A stretch of DNA of 64,000 nucleotides from Leptospira sp. 96542 (lineage in GTDB: Bacteria > Spirochaetota > Leptospiria > Leptospirales > Leptospiraceae). Within the stretch, counting starts at the first letter, position 1. Every line of letters begins with the position of its first letter. The notes beneath the pieces are model-generated. The model had not been told where the DNA came from, did no database searches, and saw only the letters and a list, made by a program, of their open reading frames with translations. The translations under genes and the position numbers were made by a program. This document shows positions 10,365 to 19,598 of this stretch, in pieces. The stretch covers positions 43,512 to 107,511 of the forward strand of contig JARJFC010000010.1 of the NCBI GenBank assembly GCA_029310945.1, given 5' to 3'.

Positions 10365-11183
10365 ATGATAATGAAATATAAAGCCGCTGCAGTGCAAGTC
10401 ACAAGTACAGCAAGAGTTGCAAATAACCTAACCAAGTGTAGGCAGATCATAGAAGAGGCGACCCAAGCGGGAGCCAAACTCATTGGCCTTCCTGAAAACT
10501 TTTCTTTTATGGGCAGTGAAGACGAGAAAAAAAATCTTTTGGGTCAAATCGAAGAAGAAACCGTCGATTTTTTGCGGTCCACTGCAATTGACCTTGGCAT
10601 CTATCTTTTGGGAGGAGGGTTCGCCACAAAAGCAACAAATGGCAAAGTATTTAATACCGCAGCACTCTATGACCCGAGTGGATCGGAAATCTTTCGGTAC
10701 CACAAAGCCCATTTATTTGATGCCACTGTGGGGGACGGGTTCCAATACAAAGAATCAAGGCTCACCGATTCGGGAGGAGTGTTCCCCACGCCAACGAGTA
10801 CAGAAATGGGAAGGTTAGCATCCGCCATTTGTTATGACATCCGGTTTCCTGAGCTCTTTCGTTCCCTATCGAAAGTTGGTTGTGATCTTTGTTTTTTACC
10901 AGCAGCTTTTACAGTACCCACGGGCATTGCCCATTGGGAGGTGCTACTGAGAGCCCGTGCGATCGAAAATTTGATGTATGTAATTGCACCCGCACAAACG
11001 GGAACCCACGATGTTCACGGAAAACGAAAAACATATGGGCATGCTCTCATCGTATCTCCATGGGGCGAGGTGTTAGCCGACGCAGGAACAGAGCCTGGTT
11101 TTGCCATTGCCGAAATCAACTTAGAAGAAGTGGTAACAAAACGGAAAACCCTGCCCAGTTTGGAGCATAGGTTGTTCGTTTGA
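10365..11183 (+). CDS. Carbon-nitrogen hydrolase, Nit1/Nit2-type amidase
   Basis: A 272-residue nitrilase-superfamily enzyme with the full catalytic triad: Glu44 in LPENFSF, Lys114 in YHKAHLFD, and Cys156 in AICYDIRFPELFR. The sequence resembles the Nit branch, whose members hydrolyse deaminated glutathione or omega-amidase substrates as metabolite repair; GIAHWEVLLRARAIEN and HALIVSPWGEVLA are typical. Either ATG at 10365 or 10371 could be used; neither has a clear ribosome-binding site, so leaderless translation is possible. It stands alone, facing away from argB and convergent with the hydrolase at 11192. Confidence 0.9.
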   Translation: MIMKYKAAAVQVTSTARVANNLTKCRQIIEEATQAGAKLIGLPENFSFMGSEDEKKNLLGQIEEETVDFLRSTAIDLGIYLLGGGFATKATNGKVFNTAALYDPSGSEIFRYHKAHLFDATVGDGFQYKESRLTDSGGVFPTPTSTEMGRLASAICYDIRFPELFRSLSKVGCDLCFLPAAFTVPTGIAHWEVLLRARAIENLMYVIAPAQTGTHDVHGKRKTYGHALIVSPWGEVLADAGTEPGFAIAEINLEEVVTKRKTLPSLEHRLFV

Positions 11184-11191
11184 AATAATGT

Positions 11192-12085
11192 TTAAAAAAA
11201 ACTTCGTTTGCCCTTAGATTGTTTTTTCATTTTTAAAAAATCTCGCATCACCTTTTCTGCGGCCAAACGTTTTTCCATGTGTACAAAATGCCCGCACTCA
11301 GAAAAAAGTACAGCTTTGACATGGGGTGTGGTTCGTTCCAGTTCCATCACATCCTTCCCTGGAATGACGGGGTCTTCCTCTCCACGCATCATAAGGATAG
11401 GAACTTGGTTTCCAAAAAGAATGGGACGGATATCTGTTCTATCCAACATTTCAAGAACCATAAGCACATTCCTTGGGTTCAGCGACTCAAACTGAGGGTT
11501 ATAAACTTTCAAAAAATCTTGGATCTCTTGCCTTTGGTGAAATTCGCGGGCATTATAAACTCCATACGAAAACCCAATTTGTAAGGCTTTGGGCAATGAC
11601 CTTCCCAATTTAAAACCCAGGTCAAAGATTCCACCTAGGTTTGTCCTAAGGCCAATGACTCCTAGTTTTAAGGGGTGGCGTACGGGTCCATGTACAAAGG
11701 GTGCAATGGAAATCACTTGTTTGATCCTTTGTGGAAATAGGGACGCAATGGCTAGCACCGCCATACCCCCTGTGGAATGGCCAACAAGGGTAAGGTCTTT
11801 TTCTCCTGCACTCGCCCAAATGGCATTTGCTTGTGCTTCTAAAAAGTCTTGGAGGCCGAGCCCCTTTTTTTGATCGATGATTTCTGCGGGGTAATGCCCC
11901 ACAAGGTCAAGTTCGATCACATCCCCAAACTTCCTAAAAAAAGGAATGTTTAAATTCCAATACCCAGCAGCTGAACACCAACCCCCAATGAGAACAATTG
12001 TTTCTTTGGACTTGGGATTTAAACTTAGGTGTTTGGTGTAAGTGATACGATGGTTTTTCCAGTGGTAGGTTTGCCTTTCTGACAT
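11192..12085 (-). CDS. Alpha/beta hydrolase
   Basis: A 297-residue alpha/beta-hydrolase-fold protein. GHSTGG near residue 108 holds the nucleophilic Ser, GEEDPVI near 245 holds the acid, and GHFVHME near 270 supplies the His. The region LIGGWCSAAGYW gives the oxyanion hole. The cap between about residues 140 and 215 is helical. The C-terminus is basic (MKKQSKGKRSFF). Substrate cannot be predicted. It follows alr by 12 bases on the same strand and so is probably co-transcribed with it, with no obvious functional link. Confidence 0.88.
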   Translation of the reverse strand: MSERQTYHWKNHRITYTKHLSLNPKSKETIVLIGGWCSAAGYWNLNIPFFRKFGDVIELDLVGHYPAEIIDQKKGLGLQDFLEAQANAIWASAGEKDLTLVGHSTGGMAVLAIASLFPQRIKQVISIAPFVHGPVRHPLKLGVIGLRTNLGGIFDLGFKLGRSLPKALQIGFSYGVYNAREFHQRQEIQDFLKVYNPQFESLNPRNVLMVLEMLDRTDIRPILFGNQVPILMMRGEEDPVIPGKDVMELERTTPHVKAVLFSECGHFVHMEKRLAAEKVMRDFLKMKKQSKGKRSFF

Positions 12086-12097
12086 TCTAAAAATCCT

Positions 12098-13237
12098 CTA
12101 ATCCACAATGACTCTTGGGAAAGAATCTAAAATTTTTGTGACAACTTCATAATTGATGGTACCAGTCCAAGTGGCATGGTCGTCTGCTGTTACCGTTTCT
12201 TCGCCTGATTTCCCTATGATGATGACATCATCCCCAATCTTAGTTTCAGGGATGTTCGTGATATCGAGCATGGTCATATTCATACAGATCCGACCTAAAA
12301 TTTTTGCCCTTTCTCCAGCAACCAACATATAACCACTGTTTGAAAGTTTTCGATTCAGTCCTTCGTAGTATCCAACTGGTACAACCGCAAGTTTGGTTGG
12401 GTGTGTGGTTTTGTATGTGGAGCCGTAACCCACAAAACTACCCTGGGGTAGTTCTTGGATGTGTTGGATTTTTGTTTTCCAGGTGAGGGCTGGTTTTAAA
12501 CTACCCACTTCTTTCTTCATGAGAGATAACGAAAGTTTGGTTTCAAGACTCGGCCAAAGTCCGTAAAGGGAAATCCCCACACGAACCAAATCCATCCTTG
12601 CTTCGGCAAATAACATAGCACTGGCAGAGGAGGCGCAGTGGCAAACGAGGTCGATAAACCCGTGTTTTTCGAACTGGTGGATGACCTTCTGAAACCGTTC
12701 CAATTGTAACATGGAATGGCTATGTTCGGTAAAATCTTCTGTGCTTGCAAAATGTGTGGCAATGCCATTCAATGGAAGTTTTTTTGCGAAGATCTCTTTG
12801 GCTACGAGTTCTGCATCCTCATACGAAATTCCCAATCGACTCATACCTGTATTGACCTTGAGGTGGAGTTTGGGTGTGGGAGATAATTTTGATAAAATTT
12901 CTAATTCCTCTATCCGGCTCACCAAAATCCAAAAATTTTCATCCGATAAACTGGAGGCAACGGTTTCGAGGGAAGGGATACTCCCCATGATGAGGATGAT
13001 GGTTTTGGGAAAGGCCACTCTCAGTCGTTTTGCCTCTTCGACCGAATTGACAGCCAAGAGGTCAGCCCCTGCACCCAGAGCCATGGTTGCTGTTTCGATG
13101 AGACCATGACCGTACGCATTGGATTTCACTACGGCAGTGAATTTGGATTTCGGCCCGATCAATTTTCGGAAGAGGGCAATGTTGTGGCTAATGGCGGATC
13201 GAGATAGGTAAACCGTAGAGGAAGACACGAGTCCCAT
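12098..13237 (-). CDS. alr: Alanine racemase
   Basis: A PLP-dependent enzyme converting L- to D-alanine for peptidoglycan. The 379-residue protein has the PLP lysine in VVKSNAYGHGL, HLKVNTGMSRLGI, ASSASAMLF, the loop RVGISLYGLWPS, and the C-terminal VPVGYYEGLNRKLSN and GRICMNMTMLDI that supply the second catalytic Tyr and substrate contacts from the other subunit. Length is typical. It is first in a two-gene reverse-strand unit with the hydrolase and diverges from the aminotransferase at 13285 with 47 bases between starts, which must hold both promoters. Confidence 0.96.
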   Translation of the reverse strand: MGLVSSSTVYLSRSAISHNIALFRKLIGPKSKFTAVVKSNAYGHGLIETATMALGAGADLLAVNSVEEAKRLRVAFPKTIILIMGSIPSLETVASSLSDENFWILVSRIEELEILSKLSPTPKLHLKVNTGMSRLGISYEDAELVAKEIFAKKLPLNGIATHFASTEDFTEHSHSMLQLERFQKVIHQFEKHGFIDLVCHCASSASAMLFAEARMDLVRVGISLYGLWPSLETKLSLSLMKKEVGSLKPALTWKTKIQHIQELPQGSFVGYGSTYKTTHPTKLAVVPVGYYEGLNRKLSNSGYMLVAGERAKILGRICMNMTMLDITNIPETKIGDDVIIIGKSGEETVTADDHATWTGTINYEVVTKILDSFPRVIVD

Positions 13238-13284
13238 TTTTTTTTACTTTTCTCTTCTGTCGCTCCGGATATTTCTTATTTTGA

Positions 13285-14484
13285 ATGACCCGATCTGAAT
13301 TTGAAATGCCGAATTTTCCGACCTTTGCCAATTGGGATGGAATTTCCCGATTCTTCCCTGTCCAAAATGATTCCGTTTGGTTGAACTATTGTGGGACAAC
13401 TCCTGTGTCCACTTACACCATCGATGTTCTCAAACTCTATCTGGATGAGTATGCGAAACATGGAATTTTTTCGCCAAATTTTTCCGAACCCGTGATCAAA
13501 TCTGAGATCCGAAAATACATTGCTAAAATTTTGAATGTGACCCCAGAAGAAATCGGTATCGTTCACAACACAAGTGAAGGGATGAATTTGTATTCCCACA
13601 GTATCCAAATCCCTGGGAACAAACGGATCCTCATTTTGGAAAATGAATACCCGAGCAATGTTTACCCTTGGGAACATTGGACAAAAAAAAATGTGACTTT
13701 GGATTTTGTATCCATTGGGAAGTCACCATCAGATTTTTTGACCAACCTCGAAACCGAATGCAAAAAGGGAGATGTCCACCTCGTTAGCATATCGCCTGTT
13801 CACTGGTGTACGGGAATGGTTTTGGATATGGAAAAAGTTTCTGGAATCTGTCAAACTTATAATGTTCGATTGGTTGTGGATGGAAGCCAGGCTGTCGGGC
13901 ATACCAAACTTGACTTCCAAAAAACCAAAGTGGATTTTTGTGCTTTCGCCGCTTGGAAATGGTTACTTGGTCCCCTCGGTCTTGGAGTCATCTATATAGC
14001 AAAAGAAAATTCTAAAAATTTCCAATTGGTTTTTAAAGGCCAAGCCAGTGTTGTGAACGATTCGAGTTATTTCCCCTACCGAGACGAATGGAAATCTCCT
14101 GCAGACCAATTCGAACAAAGTACATCCAATTTTAACGATTGGATTTATTTTTATGCATCTTTGCGAATGTTGGACAGCCTTGGTTTCGACCGGGTAAGAG
14201 AACGGATTTATGAGATAGCGGAACTTATGCGAAATATGCTACACTCCCTAGGATTCACTCTCGAAAACGATGGTTATGCGAATATCAAAACTGGAATACT
14301 TGCCATCACTGGTCACAAAGATCCTACTCAGTTTCGACCAGAAGAGATCCAATCGTTTTTGAAAAAGAAAAAAATCATCACCGCTGTGCGTTTGGGGAGG
14401 TTACGAATGGCACCACATATTGCAATCGAACCCGTCCATGTTGAAAAAATCAAATTGGCATTGGAAGAATTTCTTAACCAATGA
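13285..14484 (+). CDS. Class V aminotransferase / cysteine-desulfurase-like PLP enzyme
   Basis: A 399-residue fold-type I PLP enzyme of the class V group. It has VWLNYCGTTPVS near the start, HNTSEGMNLYSHS (cofactor phosphate binding), LVVDGSQAVGH with the PLP-pyridine Asp, and AFAAWKWLLGPLGLGV with the Schiff-base Lys. The loop Cys that desulfurases use is not evident, so it may be a lyase, kynureninase-like enzyme or aminotransferase of unknown substrate. ATGs at 13285 and 13306 are both possible. Its stop overlaps the ATG of the transporter at 14481 by four bases, implying coupling. Confidence 0.88.
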   Translation: MTRSEFEMPNFPTFANWDGISRFFPVQNDSVWLNYCGTTPVSTYTIDVLKLYLDEYAKHGIFSPNFSEPVIKSEIRKYIAKILNVTPEEIGIVHNTSEGMNLYSHSIQIPGNKRILILENEYPSNVYPWEHWTKKNVTLDFVSIGKSPSDFLTNLETECKKGDVHLVSISPVHWCTGMVLDMEKVSGICQTYNVRLVVDGSQAVGHTKLDFQKTKVDFCAFAAWKWLLGPLGLGVIYIAKENSKNFQLVFKGQASVVNDSSYFPYRDEWKSPADQFEQSTSNFNDWIYFYASLRMLDSLGFDRVRERIYEIAELMRNMLHSLGFTLENDGYANIKTGILAITGHKDPTQFRPEEIQSFLKKKKIITAVRLGRLRMAPHIAIEPVHVEKIKLALEEFLNQ

Positions 14485-15422
14485 AACATTTTTTTGAAGG
14501 AGTGGTCAAAGCCTTCCCACTCGTACTTTTGTTTTTTTCTGGGTTTGGTTTTTTGTTTCCAGAATGGATTGTTTGGTTCAAAGGCAATTGGATCACTTAT
14601 AGTTTGGGTGGGATCATGCTTGGTATGGGACTTAGTTTGGATGCCCGTGATTTTGTTCTTATCCTCAAGCAACCAAAACAAGTGTTTGTTGGTGTGTTAT
14701 TACAATACACTGTCATGCCGACTCTCGGTTACTCACTTGCCTATCTTTTCCAATTGCCAGATGCATTCGCCATCGGTCTTATCCTTGTTTCTTGTTGTCC
14801 AGGGGGAACCGCATCCAATGTGATTGCTTATTTGGCCAAGGCAGATGTCCCACTCAGTGTTACTCTCACCTCAGTATCCACTTTGGTTGCGATTTTTTTG
14901 ACCCCACTTTTTGTTGGCGTTCTTGTCGGGAGTCGGCTTGAGGTGGACAGGTGGGGGCTTGTACTCACAACCTTCCAAGTCATCCTCCTTCCGATTTCTC
15001 TAGGCCTTGTTTTGAAATCGTATCTCCCAAAATTCACAAAACGGGCTTTGGACATCGCTCCTGTGGTTTCGGTCTTACTCATCGCAATGATTGTTTCCTC
15101 CATCATTGCGAGCGGAAAGGAAAGTATATTGCACGCAAGTCCTCGGATATTTTTATCTGTCGTTTTTCTCCATATTTTTGGATTTTTACTTGGGGGGATC
15201 CTCAGTTTTGTTTTGTTTCGGAATTTGGACAGAGCCAAAACCATCTCCATCGAAGTGGGGATGCAGAATTCTGGGCTTGGTGCAGTACTGGCACGGGCAC
15301 ATTTTTTGGACCCAAATACGGCCATACCGAGTGCCTTATCGAGCCTCACCCATTCCCTCATTGGGAGTCTTTTTGCTGCCTATTTCCGACACCGTTCAGA
15401 AAAGTTGCCTACTAATTCTTGA
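14481..15422 (+). CDS. Bile acid:sodium symporter (BASS) family transporter
   Basis: A 313-residue inner-membrane protein with nine or ten spans. Signature pieces are GMGLSLDARDFVLI, SCCPGGTASNVIAYLAKAD (the first crossing-helix sodium site) and ISIEVGMQNSGLGAVLA (the second). Family members carry bile acids, pantoate, pyruvate or other organic anions with sodium. The start ATG lies inside the aminotransferase stop, so the two are translationally coupled and the cargo may be that enzyme's substrate or product; this is inference. Paralogous in style to the gene at 55124. Confidence 0.93.
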   Translation: MKHFFEGVVKAFPLVLLFFSGFGFLFPEWIVWFKGNWITYSLGGIMLGMGLSLDARDFVLILKQPKQVFVGVLLQYTVMPTLGYSLAYLFQLPDAFAIGLILVSCCPGGTASNVIAYLAKADVPLSVTLTSVSTLVAIFLTPLFVGVLVGSRLEVDRWGLVLTTFQVILLPISLGLVLKSYLPKFTKRALDIAPVVSVLLIAMIVSSIIASGKESILHASPRIFLSVVFLHIFGFLLGGILSFVLFRNLDRAKTISIEVGMQNSGLGAVLARAHFLDPNTAIPSALSSLTHSLIGSLFAAYFRHRSEKLPTNS

Positions 15423-15456
15423 CTATATTGGGGGTCGGTACGTCATGGCATAAATT

Positions 15457-15618
15457 ATGAGAGAAGTCATAAAACTTACATGCGTCCCTTGTGCTATCCC
15501 TGGGCGATCCAATTACTTTCAGACTAAGAACAAAAAGACTAAGTCCGAGAAACTTGTGACTAAAAAATATTGCAAATATTGCAAATCACATACCGATCAC
15601 AAGGAATCGAAAGTCTAA
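15457..15618 (+). CDS. rpmG: 50S ribosomal protein L33
   Basis: A 53-residue basic protein translated from an ATG at 15457 with no strong ribosome-binding site. It reads MREVIKLTCVPC at the start, NYFQTKNKKTKSEKLVTKKY in the middle, and CKYCKSH near the end. The two Cys pairs (CVPC, CKYC) make it the zinc-binding C+ form of L33. Length and the NYFxTKNKK motif are diagnostic. It lies 34 bases after the transporter and 8 bases before dksA, so it is probably co-transcribed with dksA. Confidence 0.95.
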   Translation: MREVIKLTCVPCAIPGRSNYFQTKNKKTKSEKLVTKKYCKYCKSHTDHKESKV

Positions 15619-15626
15619 GGAATACG

Positions 15627-16088
15627 ATGGCGAAACCAGCTGCAAAATCCTCCGAAAAGGGAGTGGATAAAAAGTTCATTGAAGAGGTGAAAGCCCTCTT
15701 ACAAGAGAAAAAAGAATCCCTCCTCATCAAACTCAATCAATGGGAAGACACAAGCTCTCCTTCAGGTTTGAAAGAAATGGGGGACATTGCGGACATTGCA
15801 TCCGAGCTCAATTCGGAAGCTTTGACATCGGTTCTGACAGAAAACGAAATCGAAACCCTGAAAGAAATCGAGCTTGCACTCGAAAAAATCGACAATGGCA
15901 CTTATGGTATCTGCGAAGGTACAAAAAAGAAAATCCCTGTGGCTCGCTTGAAAGCCCTTCCATGGACAAGGTTTACTGTGGAATACGCAGAACAAATGGC
16001 GAAGAGCCGCAACCGTGCTGGTGGTTATCGGATGGATTCCCTTTCTGCTTACCCAACCACAAATATGGACATGGACTCGCTCGATTAG
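15627..16088 (+). CDS. dksA: DksA/TraR-family RNA polymerase regulator with degenerate zinc finger
   Basis: A 153-residue secondary-channel regulator of RNA polymerase that works with ppGpp in well-studied bacteria. A coiled coil spans about residues 12-90; its tip has D53-x2-D56-x-A, matching the acidic tip motif that reaches the active site. The globular end shows GTYGICEGTKKKIPVARLKA. Of the four zinc cysteines only Cys96 remains: the pattern is C96-x2-T99, then T117-x2-Y120. This resembles Cys-poor DksA2-type proteins that function without zinc. The ATG at 15627, 8 bases after rpmG, is preferred over an upstream in-frame start inside rpmG. Confidence 0.9.
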   Translation: MAKPAAKSSEKGVDKKFIEEVKALLQEKKESLLIKLNQWEDTSSPSGLKEMGDIADIASELNSEALTSVLTENEIETLKEIELALEKIDNGTYGICEGTKKKIPVARLKALPWTRFTVEYAEQMAKSRNRAGGYRMDSLSAYPTTNMDMDSLD

Positions 16089-16227
16089 GGGCAAGTCTGC
16101 TTCCCTTCTTCACCGATTTCCAAAGTTTACAACCGGCTGTCATTGCCCTATGCAAGTTCTTTAATTTGTTCGGCATATCAAAAAAACCGTTTGATCCTTC
16201 CATCCCAAAACTAAACTGACTCCCATT
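16089..16227. other. Intergenic stretch after dksA
   Basis: About 139 bases without a convincing gene, hairpin terminator or RNA. An open frame in another phase of dksA runs through it but lacks a start of its own. Confidence 0.4.
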
Positions 16228-18297
16228 GTGAGTTTTCTGAAGCGTTTCCGCGCCCTCCCTTACATCGATCTTTTTTTCTTTATACCCTTAACATTCCTAT
16301 TCTACACCTTACACCGTTATGCGGAGCCAGTCCCTGGCTCGTTATTTTATCCAGGTTTTTTCCTCCAATTTTTTTTGGGTTTTGTACCCCAACTCTACCA
16401 AAGAAAATGGGGGAGGATTTTAACGGCGACCGCAGCTCTTGTTACGGTTCGGATTTCGGCCTTCACTGGTTTGGAGAGCCTGGGCTCCTACCAATTGGTC
16501 GGTCTCTTTATGGGTTCCGTCCTTGGCATTTGGACAAGGGAAACCATTCTCGTCCTCCTCGGACGGGGTGAGATGGCACTCCCCAAACAATCCGACCATC
16601 TCCTTGTGGATTGGATGATCCGGAATCCGACGGGGAAGGCAATCCAATCCATCCCGTATTCAAATCTATTTGGGCTCCTTTGTTTTCTCCTTTTCCTTTT
16701 GGTCTTGAGCTTTTTGAAGTTACAGGGTTTTGGTCTCCTCCAAGGTCTTGGGTTCCAGGAATCGATGTATTTTGGAACCCTCTCATCGAGAGAAGCATTT
16801 GGGTTCGTTTCTAAAATTCTGGTTTCACTCGGTTTTGTGGTTTTGTATTTTTTTTCGGAAGAAAGGAATCTTCCGACTCCTTCTAAAGACAGTTTACTCG
16901 AACAATTGCGGTTTGGAATTTTGGTAGGGCTCACAATCAACATACTCGTGTTTGTTTCTCAATCCATTTGGGGGGTACGGTTTTTTGGAATTGGAACGGG
17001 AGAAAGTTTAGTCCTTGGGAGAAGTTCAGGGTTTTTTACCGATTCAGGATCGAGTTCTTGGATTTTACCTGTTCTCAGTTTACTGTTCATCGGGAAATGG
17101 GTTGGATTGTATCGCAAAACAAAGGAAAGGTTTCTACTTCTCCTCGTGTTTTCACTCATTTGTTTGGTGAGTTTTCTTGGTTTTACACAAGGGAAAGCGT
17201 TTTGGTTGGTTTGGGTGGTTCCGATTTGGATAGGTATCATTCATATAACAACAGATATTTTTATTCCTACAGGGTGGAAAAAACAAACCACAAGGATTGG
17301 GTTGTACATTCTTTCTCCCATTTCCTTTTGGGCGATTTTTTATGGCATTTCACTTTTGACATTTGATGTATCTCTCGTGGTGCTCGCTAAACGTATGATA
17401 GGTGCCGTTTCCGTTTGGAAACACGGTTTATTCCAAACACTAATTTCCTTGGATTTGACTCGTGCTGAATTGATACAAATCGGTTGGGAGGGTTTTTTGA
17501 AACACCCTTGGGTTGGGAATGGAATTGCTTCCTTTCCATTAGAAATTTTGGATCCAAACCGAATTGGCACCAAACTTACTCTCAAGTTCGTAGATTTTCC
17601 ACCCAATTTTTTTCTCTTCCTCCTCCACGATTTAGGAATTTTAGGAAGTTTGATTTTTGTCTTTTTAATATCGATTTTGGTTTGGGAGAGACAAACTGGT
17701 TCGCAAATTTTGCTTCTTTTACTGCCATTTTTATTTGGGGTGCAAATCCAACATGCGGAGGGGGCTTTTGTTTTCGCCTATCTTTTGTTATTTCCTGAAC
17801 GAGGTGTAGGTCTTTCTTTCAGTTTTGAAAAATACCGCAGAACCATTTGGTTTTCTCCTTTGTTACTCATTCTATTCATCGGGTTGCCTATTAATTTTGT
17901 ACTTTTTTCTTCTCAAAATTATATAACCCAAGGTGTGGGAGCCGATTTCCGAAAATCTGAACTTGGAGAATACCAACTAGGGGCAAGCTTTCCTGCAACG
18001 GCTGGTTCACAGTTTCACGAATTCCATGGAACCATTTGGGAATGGAAATTAGGGACGGTAGGGACTGGGAATTTCACTCTGTTTACAGAAGGTAAAAACA
18101 ACCAATTGGAATTTCATTTTTACAATGTAGACCACAAACTCATACAAAAGGTTTTGTGCAAAGAAACTGGATCAGGTTATGTTTGGAACGGGGCAATTCC
18201 AGGAGGTGCGGCCTATGTGAGATTGACAGCTAAAAAAAGGATCCAAGCTAAAATACCAAAATCTCATTTTGATAGTGCCAATCGTTTGTTACTGTGA
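16228..18297 (+). CDS. Large polytopic membrane protein, O-antigen ligase/polymerase-like
   Basis: A 689-residue inner-membrane protein with about a dozen hydrophobic spans between residues 10 and 570 and an exported-looking C-terminal 110 residues. The stretch GWEGFLKHPWVGNGIASFP followed by another span is the usual pattern of the Wzy_C/O-antigen-ligase domain, where PxxGxG precedes a periplasmic loop. Such proteins ligate or polymerise surface polysaccharide. The start is GTG at 16228. No glycan genes flank it, so the function is only a family-level inference. It converges on the ligase at 18399 with about 100 bases between. Confidence 0.78.
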   Translation: MSFLKRFRALPYIDLFFFIPLTFLFYTLHRYAEPVPGSLFYPGFFLQFFLGFVPQLYQRKWGRILTATAALVTVRISAFTGLESLGSYQLVGLFMGSVLGIWTRETILVLLGRGEMALPKQSDHLLVDWMIRNPTGKAIQSIPYSNLFGLLCFLLFLLVLSFLKLQGFGLLQGLGFQESMYFGTLSSREAFGFVSKILVSLGFVVLYFFSEERNLPTPSKDSLLEQLRFGILVGLTINILVFVSQSIWGVRFFGIGTGESLVLGRSSGFFTDSGSSSWILPVLSLLFIGKWVGLYRKTKERFLLLLVFSLICLVSFLGFTQGKAFWLVWVVPIWIGIIHITTDIFIPTGWKKQTTRIGLYILSPISFWAIFYGISLLTFDVSLVVLAKRMIGAVSVWKHGLFQTLISLDLTRAELIQIGWEGFLKHPWVGNGIASFPLEILDPNRIGTKLTLKFVDFPPNFFLFLLHDLGILGSLIFVFLISILVWERQTGSQILLLLLPFLFGVQIQHAEGAFVFAYLLLFPERGVGLSFSFEKYRRTIWFSPLLLILFIGLPINFVLFSSQNYITQGVGADFRKSELGEYQLGASFPATAGSQFHEFHGTIWEWKLGTVGTGNFTLFTEGKNNQLEFHFYNVDHKLIQKVLCKETGSGYVWNGAIPGGAAYVRLTAKKRIQAKIPKSHFDSANRLLL

Positions 18298-18398
18298 AGG
18301 TTTTTACTCGATCCCATAATAAAAATGGATACAAAACATGGAAATCGGAATCGTTTTGCTGACTGACTACTGACTGAAGTGTTTACAAAGATACTTTT

Positions 18399-19535
18399 TT
18401 ATATATTCGCTAAACGTTTGTAATCTGGTTTTCCGTTAGGAAGGAGCGGAAATTTTTCCACCCATAAAAACTTTTTTGGTATATGGCTTTCTGGCAGTAC
18501 AAATCGTAATTTTTCTAAAAGATTGGTTTCGTTAGTTTGGTTTTTTTCTGCGGCAATGGCAATTTGGTCTCCATTTTCTGATTCGTAAACAAAAACGAGG
18601 ACAGGAAACTCCAAATCCAAACTGTCAATTTCAGATTGTACCGAGTCCAAAGAAACTCTTTTGCCTTTGATTTTAACAATCCGATCCTTCCTACCCAGAT
18701 GGTACCAGCCGTTTTCCGTTAGGTTCCCCATATCGTTTGTTTGGAAAAATCCATCCATGTTTTTTAAATTTTCCTTTCGCCAAATATTTGTTTTGTCTAG
18801 TGAAAAACAAAATTCGGATATAAAGGGACTTTTCACTAGCAGTTCTGTTTCCAATCCTTCTGATTCATCTTGGACACTGGGTTCAGTTTGGAATGTAACA
18901 GAAGTAAAACTTTGGAATCGATTTTGGCGGAGTGGGTCCCTTTGTGCCATGGCCCCTGTTTCTGTTGACCCGTAGATTTCGAGAACCTTTGCCCCTGGGT
19001 GGTCACTGCGTAATTTGCGGGAAAGGGCTGTGGGAAATTTCATACCCGAGACAATATTTACGGGGGCAGGTGGTAAGCTCTTCCGAAGGTCTGATTGCAA
19101 ACTGTAGGCGGTGGTGATGGCAGTATCTGACCCATCATGGAAAACGATGCTTTTTCCGAGAGCGCGGGGGAGGAAGAAACCCCAGATCAATCCATAGAGG
19201 TGGCAGAAGGGAACTCTAACGGAAACAGCGGGACCCGGAAAATGATCCTTTAGTCCAGGCCAATGGAGCCAGGATTCCACTTCGGATTCTATTAAGGCTA
19301 GGTTTTTGTGCACAAGTTTGGGAAGTCCAGAAGATCCCGAGGTGGCCAAGTAAAATGAGTTTGTTTCCGCTCCTTTAAAGTTTTCGGGGAGAGGGTTTCT
19401 TTCCAATTGTTTTTGGAGGTTTGTACCTTCCCATTTGGGATCTACGAGGAGTGGGTTCACTCCAAGGCGCAAATCAGATAAAAACTGACCAGAAAGAAAG
19501 TATTCGTTGTGTGCAAATCTGAATAGGATCGCCAT
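18399..19535 (-). CDS. AMP-forming acyl/aryl-CoA ligase-like protein, short form (MenE candidate)
   Basis: A 378-residue ANL-superfamily adenylating enzyme. The P-loop LATSGSSGLPK lies only about 65 residues from the start, EIYGSTETGAMA binds AMP, TNDMGNLTENGWYHLGRKDR carries the ribose-binding Asp and hinge, and PNGKPDYKRL near the end carries the catalytic Lys. The N-terminal subdomain is much shorter than usual. I chose the ATG at 19535; a TTG at 19583 would lie within the upstream terminator. Being near menG it could be o-succinylbenzoate-CoA ligase, but the LruC gene separates them, so a lipid or other substrate is equally possible. Confidence 0.8.
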   Translation of the reverse strand: MAILFRFAHNEYFLSGQFLSDLRLGVNPLLVDPKWEGTNLQKQLERNPLPENFKGAETNSFYLATSGSSGLPKLVHKNLALIESEVESWLHWPGLKDHFPGPAVSVRVPFCHLYGLIWGFFLPRALGKSIVFHDGSDTAITTAYSLQSDLRKSLPPAPVNIVSGMKFPTALSRKLRSDHPGAKVLEIYGSTETGAMAQRDPLRQNRFQSFTSVTFQTEPSVQDESEGLETELLVKSPFISEFCFSLDKTNIWRKENLKNMDGFFQTNDMGNLTENGWYHLGRKDRIVKIKGKRVSLDSVQSEIDSLDLEFPVLVFVYESENGDQIAIAAEKNQTNETNLLEKLRFVLPESHIPKKFLWVEKFPLLPNGKPDYKRLANI

Positions 19536-19540
19536 TGTAC

Positions 19541-19576
19541 AAAAAAAATCCTTCCCCAAAAATTGAGGAAGGATTT
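19541..19576 (-). terminator. Rho-independent terminator of the LruC-type gene
   Basis: A perfect 10-bp stem, AAATCCTTCC at 19546-19555 with GGAAGGATTT at 19567-19576, encloses an 11-base loop and is followed on the reverse strand by a run of T. It stands 23 bases past the stop of the gene at 19599 and immediately before the start of the ligase gene, so the two are likely separate transcripts. Confidence 0.8.
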
Positions 19577-19598
19577 CTTTCAATAGGAAAAATTTAGT

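Noticed and set aside
15740..16219. Forward open frame running out of dksA into the gap beyond
   Set aside because: Out-of-phase shadow of dksA; no start or ribosome-binding site of its own and no family resemblance.
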